Notes: generated from the sequence alone by a model not told the origin. A stretch of DNA of 64,000 nt from Staphylococcus cornubiensis (GCF_900183575.1 NZ_FXUZ01000007.1:1-64000), one strand, 5' to 3'. Shown: positions 26,185 to 36,345, numbered from the stretch's first letter. Translations and numbers: made by a program.

Positions 26185-27110
26185 TATTTTTTACCTCCTT
26201 GCAAGCGAATTCGTGGATCAATTAAACCGTAAAGGACGTCCACAATGAAAATGGAAGCGATAAACAATGTACTGAATAATAATGTAATCGCCATAATCAC
26301 TGAAAAGTCATTTGTCGTAATTGAACGCACAAACTGGTCACCAAGTCCTGGTACACCGAAAATATTTTCAATCGTTAATGTCCCAGTTAAAATGCTCGCT
26401 AACATCGGTACAAGGATTGTTACAACTGGAATCAATGCGTTTCGTAACGCATGCCCGAATAATACTCTTGCTGTCGAATTACCTTTTGCTCGAGCAAGTA
26501 ATATGTAATCAGAACTCAATACTTCAATCATTTCTGCTCGAATGTATCGTGCCACTGTGGCTAATACAACTGCGGATAATGCGAGTGATGGTAAGATTGC
26601 CGTCGATATCCCTTCCCAACCCGCTACCGGGAACCATTGTAAACGTACCGCGAATACGTATTGTAATAATACGGCTAATACGAATGATGGTACTGAAATG
26701 GCGATAACCGATATAAAGGTGGCCAGATAATCGACCCATGAGTTTTGTCGAGTTGCTGCGATAACCCCTAATATCACTCCTAAAATGACACCAATGACCA
26801 TCGCAAATAAGCCCATTTGAAATGAAGGTACTAATCTCGGTTTAATGAGATCCCAAACAGGTTGGTTGTCGTATTGGAATGAGTTACCAAAATCTCCTTT
26901 TACAACGTTTTTCATATAGTTGCCATACTGAACAGGTAGTGGATCATTCAATCCGTATTTCTCATTCAAAATGGTCTTTTGTTGTTCACTTAACTTTTCA
27001 TCGTTAAATGGTGAACCTGGCATCAATTTCATCAAGAAAAATGTGATTGTCACGATGATGAATAAAGAAATGACCATGTACAGTAAGCGCTTTAGTGTGT
27101 ATCTAAGCAT
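26184..27110 (-). CDS. oppB: Oligopeptide ABC transporter permease OppB
   Basis: First gene of the opp operon and first channel subunit. The 308-residue protein has an N-terminal anchor (LKRLLYMVISLFIIVTITFF), the periplasmic-type loop with EKYGLNDPLPVQYGNY, and the EAA region ILLARAKGNSTARVLFGHAL that docks on the ATPases, with six membrane segments in all. GGGGG stands before the ATG. The gene lies 55 bases downstream of the promoter described at 27172-27200. Confidence 0.95.
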   Translation of the reverse strand: MLRYTLKRLLYMVISLFIIVTITFFLMKLMPGSPFNDEKLSEQQKTILNEKYGLNDPLPVQYGNYMKNVVKGDFGNSFQYDNQPVWDLIKPRLVPSFQMGLFAMVIGVILGVILGVIAATRQNSWVDYLATFISVIAISVPSFVLAVLLQYVFAVRLQWFPVAGWEGISTAILPSLALSAVVLATVARYIRAEMIEVLSSDYILLARAKGNSTARVLFGHALRNALIPVVTILVPMLASILTGTLTIENIFGVPGLGDQFVRSITTNDFSVIMAITLLFSTLFIASIFIVDVLYGLIDPRIRLQGGKK

Positions 27111-27149
27111 TATTCATACCCCCTACATGCTAATTAACATTCCCTTCTA

Positions 27150-27200
27150 AATTTTCAGAAATATTAATGCCATTATAGACTTTTCACAAAATTTAATCAA
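27150..27200 (-). promoter_or_regulatory. opp promoter with CodY box
   Basis: On the minus strand a -35 box TTGATT (27195-27200), a 17-base spacer and a consensus -10 box TATAAT (27172-27177) form a strong sigma-A promoter. AATTTTCAGAAATAT (27150-27164) matches the CodY consensus AATTTTCWGAAAATT at 13 of 15 positions and lies on the expected transcription start, so CodY should block initiation when branched-chain amino acids and GTP are plentiful. Opp3 is a CodY target in S. aureus. Confidence 0.8.
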
Positions 27201-27353
27201 TAACAATTTGAAACAAAACTAAAAGCTTCACGATTTTTAAGATTTGTGACAACTCTTTTTACTGTAAATAAAACTTTATTAACTTAGAATGAGATGTCAA
27301 ATTGAGCCGTTTCCGTTACAATATGGGAGTAAATACAAAAAAGGACTGAAACG

Positions 27354-27731
27354 ATGAAATACTTAAACAAAAATGCTTTAATTTATATCTTATTGACACC
27401 TATCGCAAGCATCATCATTTGGCTGTTTTCAACGCATACTTTTACCCAATTGTTAAACATCTTTTTCACCGTCTCCATTTTAGTCGGTATTCTATTGTTC
27501 ACACTATTAGTCGTTCAAGAAGGGATACTCGATGTGACAAGCTATGGTTTCAGAAAGTTCCGTTACCAATTGATGCGTAAAAAGAATCGTTCACGTTTAC
27601 AAGATGATGAATTTTTTAACCCTAAGGAGCCTAAAAAAGCACATCATTTTGTATCACCATGGATTAAACCTGCTTTAATCATGCAGGTCGTTTACTTTTT
27701 ATTAGCAATTATCATTGCATATTTAATTTAA
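27354..27731 (+). CDS. DUF3899 membrane protein
   Basis: This is a 125-residue membrane protein of unknown function. Two segments lie near the N-terminus (about 8-27 and 32-55). A basic cytoplasmic region follows (FRKFRYQLMRKKNRSR and an acidic DDEFFNPKEPKKAHH), and a final segment covers about 105-124. This layout and the position beside opp match the DUF3899 proteins of staphylococci. AAAGGAC stands before the ATG. It is divergent from opp with 243 bases between. Confidence 0.75.
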   Translation: MKYLNKNALIYILLTPIASIIIWLFSTHTFTQLLNIFFTVSILVGILLFTLLVVQEGILDVTSYGFRKFRYQLMRKKNRSRLQDDEFFNPKEPKKAHHFVSPWIKPALIMQVVYFLLAIIIAYLI

Positions 27732-27816
27732 AATGATGTGTATCTCTTATGCACAAATGTTTGTTTAGCGTGTATATGAAGTCTGATAATTCCGAAATGT
27801 TGCTGTGATGCTTTAT

Positions 27817-27860
27817 CACTTTGAAGTTACCCATATCATAGAAGTTCAAAGTGTTTATTT
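27817..27860 (+). terminator. Probable terminator of the DUF3899 gene
   Basis: CACTTTGAA (27817-27825) pairs perfectly with TTCAAAGTG (27845-27853) and is followed by TTTATTT. It lies about 85 bases past the stop. Confidence 0.55.
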
Positions 27861-28100
27861 AGTAAATAGTCATCTAGCGACACGTCCTGTTTTGATAGGC
27901 ATATAGCAGTACGACGGCAACATGACTTTGTTTCATAATCGGAATGTTTGTGCCGAGTTTCTTCCATTATATAGTTACTTTATACATTTTCATTTTCAAA
28001 GTAGACATAACCATCACATTAGAAATGTTCTTCTATTACAAACAGTGTTGTATAACTATTCATAGATATGAAAGCGACTACGCTATATAAAAATGCGATA
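27861..28100. other. Gene-free interval before the MFS gene
   Basis: I see no gene with a ribosome site on either strand, and no conserved site. The interval ends in a strong hairpin at 28101-28147. Confidence 0.45.
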
Positions 28101-28147
28101 AAAAGACGAGAAGATCTGAGGCAACTTTGAGATTTCTCGTCTTTTTT
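28101..28147 (+). terminator. Strong bidirectional terminator without an obvious gene
   Basis: AAGACGAGAA-ATCT pairs with AGAT-TTCTCGTCTT, with an A-run before and TTTTTT after. It is 370 bases past the DUF3899 gene and just ahead of the MFS promoter, so it insulates the MFS gene or ends an unseen RNA. Confidence 0.75.
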
Positions 28148-28168
28148 AAAGTACAATATTTTTAACAG

Positions 28169-28213
28169 AATTTTCTAAAAATAATGACTTTCTATTTATT
28201 TTTATTGTATTAT
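28169..28213 (+). promoter_or_regulatory. MFS gene promoter with CodY-like box
   Basis: TGACTT (28185-28190), a 17-base spacer and TATTAT (28208-28213) form a promoter 24 bases before the start codon. AATTTTCTAAAAATA (28169-28183) directly upstream matches the CodY consensus at 13 of 15 positions but lacks the central G. Confidence 0.5.
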
Positions 28214-28236
28214 ATTTAATAAATAGGGGGGATTTA

Positions 28237-29415
28237 ATGCAAAAATCAATCATACTGTTATGTTTTGAAACGATATCAACATTTTTTTCTGCTATTTTTA
28301 CGTTTGCTTGTGGCTTCTATATTTTAACGATTACGGATTCGGGTTCAATTTTCGGGAGTTATCTTGCTGTGCTATCCATCATTACTATACTCACTAGCCC
28401 ATTGTTAGGAAATTTAATCGATCGGCATTCCAATAAAAAAATACTGCTATTCGGTCAACTTTTAAGCAGTATGTCTTTATTCATATTTGCATGTCTACAT
28501 CACAACGACATCTATAGCATCTTTACGGTGATGATTATTTTAGTATTCGTTGATGCGATGGTTAAAACAACGATTTCGTCCAATTTTAAGTTTGTCACGG
28601 GACCTTACTTAGAAAAAATGGTGTCGATAAGGCAAACCATTCAAGCCGCTTCATTACTCATCACACCCATTTTAGGCGGAGTCATCGTTGCCATTATCAA
28701 AATCAATACACTCGCGTTCATCAATGTGGCTACAGAGCTCATTGGCTTGATTTTATTGCTCTTTTTAACATTTAAAAATCCAACTGTACATCATAAAGCA
28801 AAATCATTTTCAAAAGGTTTGTTGGAAGGCATGACATACTTATTCCATCATCATCCATTAAAAGTGATCATCATCACGAGTTTATGTATGAATTTCTTAT
28901 GTAATGCCCTCATTGTCGGATTCCCTATTGTCATTGTGAATCAACTCCATTACTCGTCAAAACTTTTGGGTATGGCTGAAGGTGTACTTGGAGGCGCTAT
29001 TGTACTTTCGTCGCTCATTATCGCAATGTTTAAAATCAATAGTCACATTAAAAATTTATATGTCATCTCCATGATATTACAAGCATTATCCTTACTCATT
29101 GTTGCATCTACATACTTTTTACTCACGAATCCTATGCTCGTCTATAGTTTGATATTGCTTAGTAACTTTTTGTTAGGCTGTTCAGTGTCGCTTAATAATA
29201 TTCCATTTCAAATGATGATGCATCACACGATTGAAGAAAATTTCAAATCACGCGTATTTTCATTAACACAAAGTATCGTATCCGGTTTGACACCTTTATC
29301 GTATGTCTTATTTGGATTGTTAGTACCGCTTCACTACGGTATCGTCTATGTCGTTTGTTCTATTATCGCATTCATCGTCGTGCTGTTTTTTAGAAAAAGT
29401 TACATACATGAATAA
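28237..29415 (+). CDS. Major facilitator superfamily exporter
   Basis: This is a 392-residue protein with about twelve hydrophobic segments. The loop GNLIDRHSNKKILLFGQ between segments 2 and 3 is the MFS motif A variant seen in the MFS_3/MefA-EntS group of drug or siderophore exporters. The start has AGGGGGG five bases before the ATG. It is monocistronic between two terminators, with its own promoter. The substrate is unknown. I do not recall it at this place in S. aureus, so it may be accessory. Confidence 0.8.
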   Translation: MQKSIILLCFETISTFFSAIFTFACGFYILTITDSGSIFGSYLAVLSIITILTSPLLGNLIDRHSNKKILLFGQLLSSMSLFIFACLHHNDIYSIFTVMIILVFVDAMVKTTISSNFKFVTGPYLEKMVSIRQTIQAASLLITPILGGVIVAIIKINTLAFINVATELIGLILLLFLTFKNPTVHHKAKSFSKGLLEGMTYLFHHHPLKVIIITSLCMNFLCNALIVGFPIVIVNQLHYSSKLLGMAEGVLGGAIVLSSLIIAMFKINSHIKNLYVISMILQALSLLIVASTYFLLTNPMLVYSLILLSNFLLGCSVSLNNIPFQMMMHHTIEENFKSRVFSLTQSIVSGLTPLSYVLFGLLVPLHYGIVYVVCSIIAFIVVLFFRKSYIHE

Positions 29416-29456
29416 AGCGATGACACCCTCTATCATCATAGAAAGCATCATCGCTT
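29415..29456. terminator. Bidirectional terminator between the MFS gene and fabF
   Basis: AAGCGATGA (29415-29423) pairs perfectly with TCATCGCTT (29448-29456). The convergent genes end on both sides; tails are only moderately T-rich. Confidence 0.65.
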
Positions 29457-29468
29457 AGTTTCATCATT

Positions 29469-30713
29469 CTATTCACTATATTTCTTGAAAATTAATACAG
29501 CATTGTGTCCACCAAAACCTAAACTGTTACTCATTGCATATTCGATATCATGATCGACTGCAACATTTGGTGTAATATCTAAGTCAATTTCTGGGTCTGG
29601 TGAATTTGCATGGATGGTCGGTGCGATTTTACTATCACGGATGGATAAAATAGAGAAAATCGCTTCGACACCACCTGTTGCACCTAATAAGTGGCCCGTC
29701 ATTGATTTTGTAGAACTAATTTTAAGGTTATATGCTGCTTCACCAAACGTATTTTTAACCGCTTGAATTTCAGATAAGTCGCCTACTGGTGTACTTGTCC
29801 CATGTGCATTTAAGTACTGGATGTCGCTCGGTTGGATACCTGCATCTTTAATCGCAGCTTCCATCGCACGAGAACCGCCTTCACCTTCTGGACCTGGCGC
29901 AGTAATATGATACGCATCACCCGTTGCACCATATCCGACAAGTTCAGCATAAATTTTTGCGCCACGTGCTTGTGCAGATTCTAATGATTCTAAAATTAAA
30001 ATCCCTGCACCTTCACCCATCACAAAGCCGTCACGACCTTCTTGGAATGGACGACATGCTGTTTCGATATCACCGTTTGTTGTTAATGCACGGCTTGCAC
30101 TAAATCCTGCAATAGACATATGTGTGATTGGGGCTTCTGTACCACCTGCAATCATCACATCTGCATCGCCACGTTCGATAATTTTAAATGCTTCACCAAT
30201 AGAGTTCGTTGCAGTCGCACAGGCTGTTACAGTTGCACCGTTTGGCCCTTTAGCGCCTGTATCAATTGACACTTGTCCTGATGCCATATCTGGAATTAAC
30301 ATCGGTACGAAGAAAGGACTAACGCGACGTGGTCCTTTTGCTTTCAATTGATCATATGCTTGTTCAAATGTTTCCATACCACCAATTCCTGAACCAATCC
30401 ATACGCCGACACGATTCGCATTCGTTTCGTCAATTGTAAGTCCTGAATCTGTTAACGCTTCACGAGACGCTACAACGGCATATTGCGTAAAGCGCGCCAT
30501 TTTACGTGCTTCTTTTTTAGGAATAAAGTCTTCAACATTAAAATCTTTAAGTTCTCCACCAATGTGGACTTGGTAAGGTTCCGTATCAATTCTTGTAATT
30601 TTATCGATACCATTCACACCATTTAATGCATTTTCCCACATTGTCGGGACATCATTTCCGATTGGTGATAAACCACCAAGACCTGTCACTACAACACGCT
30701 GTTTTTTTGTCAT
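29469..30713 (-). CDS. fabF: 3-oxoacyl-[acyl-carrier-protein] synthase II (FabF)
   Basis: FabF condenses malonyl-ACP with acyl-ACP in fatty-acid elongation. The 414-residue thiolase-fold enzyme has the catalytic Cys in [10 protein letters not shown], the two His in [12 protein letters not shown] and [12 protein letters not shown], and the C-terminal [22 protein letters not shown] lies nine bases before the ATG at 30713 and only three before an ATG at 30719, so the former is the likely start and gives the S. aureus length. It follows fabH by 18 bases in a FapR-controlled operon. Confidence 0.96.
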   Translation of the reverse strand: MTKKQRVVVTGLGGLSPIGNDVPTMWENALNGVNGIDKITRIDTEPYQVHIGGELKDFNVEDFIPKKEARKMARFTQYAVVASREALTDSGLTIDETNANRVGVWIGSGIGGMETFEQAYDQLKAKGPRRVSPFFVPMLIPDMASGQVSIDTGAKGPNGATVTACATATNSIGEAFKIIERGDADVMIAGGTEAPITHMSIAGFSASRALTTNGDIETACRPFQEGRDGFVMGEGAGILILESLESAQARGAKIYAELVGYGATGDAYHITAPGPEGEGGSRAMEAAIKDAGIQPSDIQYLNAHGTSTPVGDLSEIQAVKNTFGEAAYNLKISSTKSMTGHLLGATGGVEAIFSILSIRDSKIAPTIHANSPDPEIDLDITPNVAVDHDIEYAMSNSLGFGGHNAVLIFKKYSE

Positions 30714-30731
30714 ATTCATTTCCTCCTCTAT

Positions 30732-31673
30732 TTATTTACCCCATCTGATGACGATTGAGCCCCAAGTGAGTCCTCCACCGAAGCCTACAAAAACAACGAC
30801 ATCATCGTCTTTTATGCGTCCATTTTCTAATTCTTGTTTGACACTGAGCGGGATAGAAGCTGCTGATGTGTTACCATATTTATCTACTGAGACACTCATT
30901 TTTTCTTTTGGTAAATTTAATCGTTGACGCGCTGACTCCATAATACGAATATTCGCTTGGTGCGGAATAAACATATTAATGTCATCTGGGCCTAAGTTCG
31001 CTTTTTCAACTGCACGTTGCGAAGATTCACCCATCACGCGTACAGCAAATTTGAATACTTCACGGCCGTTCATACGAATAAAGTTTGTTTCTTGATCTTG
31101 GTAAAGGTACTTACCACCAACACCATCTGAACCTAACTCATAGCTCAGAATACCACGATTTTCAGATACTTCGCCAATAATTACTGCACCTGCACCGTCC
31201 CCAAATAAAATGGCAGTCGAGCGGTCATTTAAATCTGTAATTTTTGAAAGTTTGTCTGCACCGACGACGAGCACATTTTTATACTCACCTGATAAAACAA
31301 ATGAACGTGCTGTAACAATGCCGTACATAAACCCAGAGCATGCGGCTAATTGATCCATTGATGCAATTTTACCGAGCCCTAATCGTTGTTGTAACATATT
31401 TGCCACTGTTGGAAAGCGGTGATCTCCAGTAGATGTTGCAACAATAACCATGTCTATGTCTTGTGCTTCGATACCTGCATCTTCAATCGCACGAATACTT
31501 GCCTCATACGCTAAATCAGATGTATCTTGATCTTCATCTGCCCATCTACGCTCTTTAATCCCAGTCATTTGTGAAATCCATTCGTCAGATGTATCTAGGT
31601 ATGATTCAAAATATGCATTATCGACAACACGATCTGGGGCATATGCGCCAAATCCTTTAATACCTACATTCAT
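30732..31673 (-). CDS. fabH: 3-oxoacyl-[acyl-carrier-protein] synthase III (FabH)
   Basis: FabH starts each fatty acid by condensing acetyl- or branched-chain acyl-CoA with malonyl-ACP. In Gram-positives it favours the branched primers that fix membrane fluidity. The 313-residue enzyme has the catalytic triad C112 (AACSGF), H238 (IPHQAN) and N268 (KYGNTSAAS) at canonical positions. AAGGTG precedes the ATG. It is the first gene of the fabHF operon, 27 bases after the FapR operator. Confidence 0.97.
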   Translation of the reverse strand: MNVGIKGFGAYAPDRVVDNAYFESYLDTSDEWISQMTGIKERRWADEDQDTSDLAYEASIRAIEDAGIEAQDIDMVIVATSTGDHRFPTVANMLQQRLGLGKIASMDQLAACSGFMYGIVTARSFVLSGEYKNVLVVGADKLSKITDLNDRSTAILFGDGAGAVIIGEVSENRGILSYELGSDGVGGKYLYQDQETNFIRMNGREVFKFAVRVMGESSQRAVEKANLGPDDINMFIPHQANIRIMESARQRLNLPKEKMSVSVDKYGNTSAASIPLSVKQELENGRIKDDDVVVFVGFGGGLTWGSIVIRWGK

Positions 31674-31699
31674 GGTTTGAACACCTTCTTTTAAAATTT

Positions 31700-31716
31700 T
31701 TAATACCAGGTATTAA
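31700..31716 (-). promoter_or_regulatory. FapR operator of the fabHF operon
   Basis: TTAATACC-A-GGTATTAA is a perfect 17-bp palindrome (8+1+8) upstream of fabH and the better of the two FapR boxes here. A -35-like ATGACA lies just upstream on the minus strand, so bound FapR should block initiation. Confidence 0.82.
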
Positions 31717-31822
31717 TTTAACATATTGTCATAAAAAAAGACAAGTGACATGCTGGGGATGGTATACAAAACATCTCAAGCATACTATAATAGAATTATC
31801 AGTTAAATGGAGGCAATATACA

Positions 31823-32014
31823 ATGAAATACTTCATCACATTGATTTGGGCAATTTTACTTGTAGAAATGATTAATTTCGTTTTAAATAGCCTAAACGGT
31901 GGCGGTCCACTGAATGTTGTGGCACCACTTTTTGTCGCTGTCATTATGGTGATTGCACTTGCATTGTTAGATGTTGCGACGACACCACCAAAGCAATCAC
32001 AGGATACGAATTAG
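31823..32014 (+). CDS. Small DUF2929 (YjzB-like) membrane protein
   Basis: This is a 63-residue protein with two hydrophobic segments (about 1-24 and 33-53) around a GGGPL turn, and a hydrophilic Thr/Gln-rich tail. The ATG at 31823 has GGAGG nine bases upstream; earlier in-frame codons lack a ribosome site and would spoil the membrane start. Position divergent from fabH and its sequence match the DUF2929 family of Bacillales, whose function is unknown. Confidence 0.75.
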   Translation: MKYFITLIWAILLVEMINFVLNSLNGGGPLNVVAPLFVAVIMVIALALLDVATTPPKQSQDTN

Positions 32015-32038
32015 ATTTTGACATAGTATGAATTTTGA

Positions 32039-32088
32039 AAAGGTTGGATGTTGGACAGAATTTTCTGTTCGGTATCCAGCCTTTTTTA
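32039..32088 (+). terminator. Terminator of the DUF2929 gene
   Basis: AAGGTTGGAT pairs with ATCCAGCCTT, with an inner ACAGAA/TTCTGT stem and a TTTTTT tail. Confidence 0.8.
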
Positions 32089-32128
32089 ATATGTTGCAAT
32101 TATCACGAAAAACACCGTCCAATATGTA

Positions 32129-32169
32129 AAAAAACTGACGAGACTTTAATATGGCCTCATCAGTTTTTA
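32129..32169 (-). terminator. sapS terminator
   Basis: AAAACTGATGAG pairs with CTCGTCAGTTTT, and the T-run is on the minus strand, 15 bases past the sapS stop. Confidence 0.8.
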
Positions 32170-32183
32170 TGTTGTAAAAGCAT

Positions 32184-33083
32184 TTACTTCATTTCATATG
32201 ATTTTACTTTATTTGTTTTCGCATCAAAATAACGTAATGATTGTTCACGACTTTGAATTTTTTTATTGTTTTCTAAACCATAATTGTTATCGTATAATGT
32301 CGCTTCCCAACTACCGTACATCGGGTTAGGGAAAATAATGTATTTGCTACCAAAGTCATCTTCATGTTGTTTCACGAGTGCTTCACGTGATTTTGCTGTC
32401 GCTTGCTTAGGTTCGTCAAAATCAAGTAAGTTATCACCAAATAACATCACTAAATTGTAATCTGTTCTTACTTTATCACGACGTTCAGTTTTCCCTTTTT
32501 CCCCTTCTTTTTTCAACAACACATGCTTTTTATCAGCTTGCGGTAATTTTTCATTTCTTAAGTTTTTAATCGTCGCATCTAAATCTTTTTCATGTGAACG
32601 GTCTGATACATAAAAGATTTCAACATCATGACGATCTGCATATTTTAAAAATGATTTTGCGCCATAAACAGGTTTTGCTTGGGCAGATTGAACCCATTCA
32701 TGCCAACCTTCTGGGAAAGATTGACCTTTTAATGCATTCGTTGCTTGATATGGTGAGTTATCAAGAACTGTCTCATCAATATCAAGGACGATTGCTAATT
32801 TTTTACCACCGTGGTGATTTTTAATTTTCTTACTTAAAGTTTCTTTCGCTGCGTTATAACCTTGCGCATACAACGCTTTCGCTTCAGCTGAATTTTGATA
32901 CCAAGCGACACTCATGATGTTTTGTTGACCTAATGTTTGTGCGGCTTGTTCTTTCGTCTTACTTTGCTCTGTCTGCTCTGTTTTAACTGCACCACTACCT
33001 GAAGCGTATGTTGCTGTTGATACGCTTGAAGAAACGATGCCTAATGCTAAAAGTGCTGCTGATGCTTTTGTCCATTTATTCAA
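32184..33083 (-). CDS. sapS: Secreted class C acid phosphatase (SapS-like)
   Basis: This is an extracellular phosphomonoesterase of the HAD acid-phosphatase (e(P4)/OlpA) family. The 299-residue precursor has a classical signal peptide (about 1-27, cut likely after TATYA). The nucleophile motif is DIDETVLDN (101-109), and SDRSHEKD and MLFGDNLLDF supply the other HAD residues. There is no lipobox Cys, so it is released, not lipid-anchored. Length and motifs match S. aureus SapS (about 296 residues). It is monocistronic. It may salvage phosphate from nucleotides; as far as I recall the S. aureus gene is elsewhere in the genome. Confidence 0.85.
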   Translation of the reverse strand: MNKWTKASAALLALGIVSSSVSTATYASGSGAVKTEQTEQSKTKEQAAQTLGQQNIMSVAWYQNSAEAKALYAQGYNAAKETLSKKIKNHHGGKKLAIVLDIDETVLDNSPYQATNALKGQSFPEGWHEWVQSAQAKPVYGAKSFLKYADRHDVEIFYVSDRSHEKDLDATIKNLRNEKLPQADKKHVLLKKEGEKGKTERRDKVRTDYNLVMLFGDNLLDFDEPKQATAKSREALVKQHEDDFGSKYIIFPNPMYGSWEATLYDNNYGLENNKKIQSREQSLRYFDAKTNKVKSYEMK

Positions 33084-33204
33084 AGTTTTTCACCTTTTCT
33101 ATGTATGATACGTGAATTTAACCGATACTTTATTCACACATCTATATTAAAACCTTTTTTAGTAAATCTCAATATTTCTATTAAAATTTTTATATTTATT
33201 GCAA

Positions 33205-33445
33205 TGAATAGAGGATTAGACATGAAAATTTTTGATGCTATGGATGCAGTATTGAGTTTAACTAACCCTACCTATGATTTGTGGTTTTTGATTGCCCCTA
33301 TGGCTTCGCGTTCCCAGGGGACTTGTCTCAACTAGCCAACGCTTGATTGAACGATGACATGCATGTAGCGTTGGCGGATTTTCGACTGCGTCTGATCCCT
33401 CGGGAGTCTCAGCCTTCTGGGCAATCTTACATCAGATGCAGTCAC
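33205..33445 (+). repeat. Dispersed palindromic element, copy R3 (longest)
   Basis: A left part of about 85 bp (GATGCT-TGGATGCAGTATT, CTATGATTTGTGG) is followed by a 137-bp hairpin, 33290-33426. The outer arms are GATTGCCC (33290-33297)/GGGCAATC (33419-33426) and TGGCT/AGCCT, then CCCAGGGGA/TCCCTCGGG. The inner stem is GCCAACGCT (33335-33343)/AGCGTTGGC (33367-33375). Flanking blocks are shared with R2 while both stems have different sequences that still pair. No protein gene is evident in the 520-base gap. Confidence 0.75.
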
Positions 33446-33560
33446 TTACGAAAAGTTTATGAAATGGAGACACCCCATAACATCCAATGAAGACGTCCCA
33501 TTCATCCTCATTTTTGGCTGTTTTATCATCATTAATCGATATATGTACATAAAAATAGAA

Positions 33561-33592
33561 GGAGACTGGGAAAATTTGATATCCCAGTCTCC
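33561..33592 (-). terminator. clpB terminator
   Basis: A perfect 11-bp stem GGAGACTGGGA/TCCCAGTCTCC has T-rich flanks on both sides, 13 bases past the clpB stop. Confidence 0.85.
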
Positions 33593-33604
33593 ATCATTTT
33601 TATT

Positions 33605-36229
33605 CTATTCACTTTCACGCTCTGAACTTTGAGGTCTTTCAACTTCAAATTGAATGTCGCCATCTTTCAAATCACCACGTACGATTGTGCCTTCCGGTAA
33701 GTTTTCTTTAATCATCATACGTGCCAGCGGTGTTTCCACATGACGTTGTACGAAACGTTTAAGTGGACGTGCACCAAATTGTGGTTCATAAGCTGTTTTA
33801 CCCATCCATTTGGCCGCTTCATCTGAAATTTCTAATGTGATACGTTGATCCATTAAACGCATATTCAAGTTAATCAAGATTTTATCGACAATCATTTGCA
33901 TATCGTCCACAGTTAATGGTTTGAATAATACAATATCATCCATACGGTTTAAAATTTCAGGTTTAAAGTACGCATTCAAACTGTTCATCACTGCTTTTTC
34001 TGTCGCTTCATCGATTTTACCGCTATCTTTCACATTTTCGAGCAAAATTTGCGAACCGATGTTACTTGTCATAATAATAATTGTATTTTTGAAGTCAACA
34101 CTGCGTCCTTTTGAATCTGTTAAACGACCTTCGTCTAAAATTTGAAGCAATACGTTAAAGACGTCTGTATGTGCTTTTTCCACCTCGTCTAACAAGATGA
34201 CTGAGTATGGATTACGTCTCACTGCTTCTGTTAATTGACCCCCTTCATCATGACCGACATAGCCTGGAGGGGCCCCGATTAAGCGAGAAACCGCATGTTT
34301 TTCCATATATTCACTCATATCAATACGAATCATATGTTTTTCAGAATCAAACAATGATGACGCTAATGATTTGGCTAATTCTGTTTTACCGACACCTGTT
34401 GGTCCTAAAAATAGGAATGAACCGATTGGGCGATTTGGATCTTTAATTCCCGCTCTTGCACGTACCACTGCATCAGCTACTAAATCCACAGCACGATCTT
34501 GTCCAACGACGCGTTCATGTAAAATATCGGATAAGTGCAATAATTTTTCACGCTCAGTTTCAACAAGTTTTGACACAGGGATACCTGTCCATTGACTGAC
34601 GATTTCACCAATTTCTTCATCTGTCACGACTTCACGAATAATGCGGTCTGAGTCTGTGCCTTTATCTTCTTGGAATGCCGCTTCTAACGCTTTTAATTCT
34701 TTTTCTAATTCTGGAATTTTACCGTGTTGAAGAATCGCGGCTTTTTCAAGGTCGTAGTTATTTTCAGCATCTTCTAACGCTTTACGACTCTCGTCTAGTT
34801 CTGCACGTTTTTCTTGTACTTTTGCAATTTTTTCTTTTTCATTTTCAACACGTGCTTGCAATGCTGCTTGTTTTTCTTTTTCTTCAGCTAATTCTTCTTG
34901 CAATTCTTTTAAACGGATACGACTCGCTTCATCAGATTCTTTTTTCAGTGCGTTTTCTTCAATTTCTAACTGCATGACACGACGATTGGCTTGGTCGAGT
35001 TCCGTTGGGTTTGAGCCCATTTCTGTACGAATTGTAGCTGAAGCTTGGTCAACTAAATCAATCGCTTTATCCGGTAAGAAGCGGTCTGTAATATAGCGAT
35101 CTGACAATTCCGCAGCAGCCACTAAAGCACGGTCTTGAATACGCACACCGTGATGAACTTCGTAACGTTCTTTCAAACCTCTTAAAATGGAAATCGTATC
35201 TTCAACACTTGGTTCTGCAACCGATACTTTCTGGAAACGACGCTCTAATGCAGAATCTTTTTCGATATATTCACGATATTCATTTAATGTTGTTGCACCA
35301 ATACAGTGAAGTTCCCCTCTTGCTAACATTGGTTTTAACATGTTGCCGGCATCCATGGCACCGTCAGTTTTACCTGCACCGACTAACATATGGATTTCGT
35401 CAATAAAGAGGAGGATACGTCCTTCAGATTCTTTCACTTCTTTCAATACCGCTTTAAGACGTTCTTCAAATTCACCGCGATATTTGGCACCTGCAACGAG
35501 CGCACTCAAGTCTAATTCAAAAACAGTCTTATCGAGTAATGAGTCTGGCACATCTTTTTTCACAATACGTTGTGCCAATCCTTCAACAATCGCTGTTTTA
35601 CCAACACCTGGCTCACCGATAAGGACAGGGTTGTTTTTCGTTTTACGACTTAAAATGCGAATCGTATTACGAATTTCTTCATCCCGGCCAATGACAGGGT
35701 CCATATTGCCTTTACGGACTTCTTCAACGAGGTCACGGCCATATTTTGCTAATGCTTCGTAGTTTACTTCAGGATTTTGTGTTGTCACATGATTCCCTCC
35801 TCTAATCTTTTTAATGATTTCGATGATGACATCTTTTTTACCGTCTACAAAACGTTTTGTCGTTTCATCTATATCGATTGCTGCACGTAAAACATGTTCC
35901 ATCGAAATATATTGATCGTCATATTCTTGCATGTAATTTTCAGCTTTAACGAATAAATCATTCATTTTAGGCGACATATATTGCCCGTATTGGACGTTGT
36001 CACCTTTTACTGTTGGATAACTTTTAAGTTTGTCCTCATATGCTTGGTTTAAAGCATGCGTATCAATGTTTGCACGTTCTAAAATACTTTGAAATAAGCT
36101 TTCTGGTGCTTCGAGAACTGCTTTTAAGACAGCCTCTACTTCTACATTTGTTAATTTGTAAGTTTTAGCATGTTCAATTGCTTTTTGAAGTGCATTTTGA
36201 ATGGCATGTGTCATTTGATTAATGTCCAA
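33605..36229 (-). CDS. clpB: Chaperone ATPase ClpB
   Basis: ClpB is the hexameric disaggregase that works with DnaK. The 874-residue protein has an N domain (1-145), AAA1 with Walker A GEPGVGKT (about 205), and a long coiled-coil M domain (about 405-525, rich in Glu/Lys heptads). AAA2 follows with Walker A GPTGVGKT (about 609) and a C-terminal D2 small domain. No IGF/L ClpP-binding loop is seen, as expected for ClpB. Two CtsR operators flank its promoter. GGAGTGAG stands before the ATG. Confidence 0.97.
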   Translation of the reverse strand: MDINQMTHAIQNALQKAIEHAKTYKLTNVEVEAVLKAVLEAPESLFQSILERANIDTHALNQAYEDKLKSYPTVKGDNVQYGQYMSPKMNDLFVKAENYMQEYDDQYISMEHVLRAAIDIDETTKRFVDGKKDVIIEIIKKIRGGNHVTTQNPEVNYEALAKYGRDLVEEVRKGNMDPVIGRDEEIRNTIRILSRKTKNNPVLIGEPGVGKTAIVEGLAQRIVKKDVPDSLLDKTVFELDLSALVAGAKYRGEFEERLKAVLKEVKESEGRILLFIDEIHMLVGAGKTDGAMDAGNMLKPMLARGELHCIGATTLNEYREYIEKDSALERRFQKVSVAEPSVEDTISILRGLKERYEVHHGVRIQDRALVAAAELSDRYITDRFLPDKAIDLVDQASATIRTEMGSNPTELDQANRRVMQLEIEENALKKESDEASRIRLKELQEELAEEKEKQAALQARVENEKEKIAKVQEKRAELDESRKALEDAENNYDLEKAAILQHGKIPELEKELKALEAAFQEDKGTDSDRIIREVVTDEEIGEIVSQWTGIPVSKLVETEREKLLHLSDILHERVVGQDRAVDLVADAVVRARAGIKDPNRPIGSFLFLGPTGVGKTELAKSLASSLFDSEKHMIRIDMSEYMEKHAVSRLIGAPPGYVGHDEGGQLTEAVRRNPYSVILLDEVEKAHTDVFNVLLQILDEGRLTDSKGRSVDFKNTIIIMTSNIGSQILLENVKDSGKIDEATEKAVMNSLNAYFKPEILNRMDDIVLFKPLTVDDMQMIVDKILINLNMRLMDQRITLEISDEAAKWMGKTAYEPQFGARPLKRFVQRHVETPLARMMIKENLPEGTIVRGDLKDGDIQFEVERPQSSERESE

Positions 36230-36266
36230 AATGTCTCACTCCTTTAATAAAATAGGTCGCATCGAC

Positions 36267-36345
36267 TTTGACTTTCTTTGACCTTAATTCTATTATAAGG
36301 CCCTATCCTTTAAAAATCAATCCATAACTTTGACTTTTTTTGACT
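36267..36345 (-). promoter_or_regulatory. clpB promoter flanked by two CtsR operators
   Basis: The minus strand carries -35 TTGATT (36315-36320), a 17-base spacer and -10 TATAAT (36292-36297). A CtsR heptad repeat GGTCAAA-GAA-AGTCAAA lies downstream of the -10 (36267-36283). A second, AGTCAAA-AAA-AGTCAAA, lies upstream of the -35 (36329-36345). CtsR represses clp genes and is inactivated by heat; two boxes predict tight control. Confidence 0.87.
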
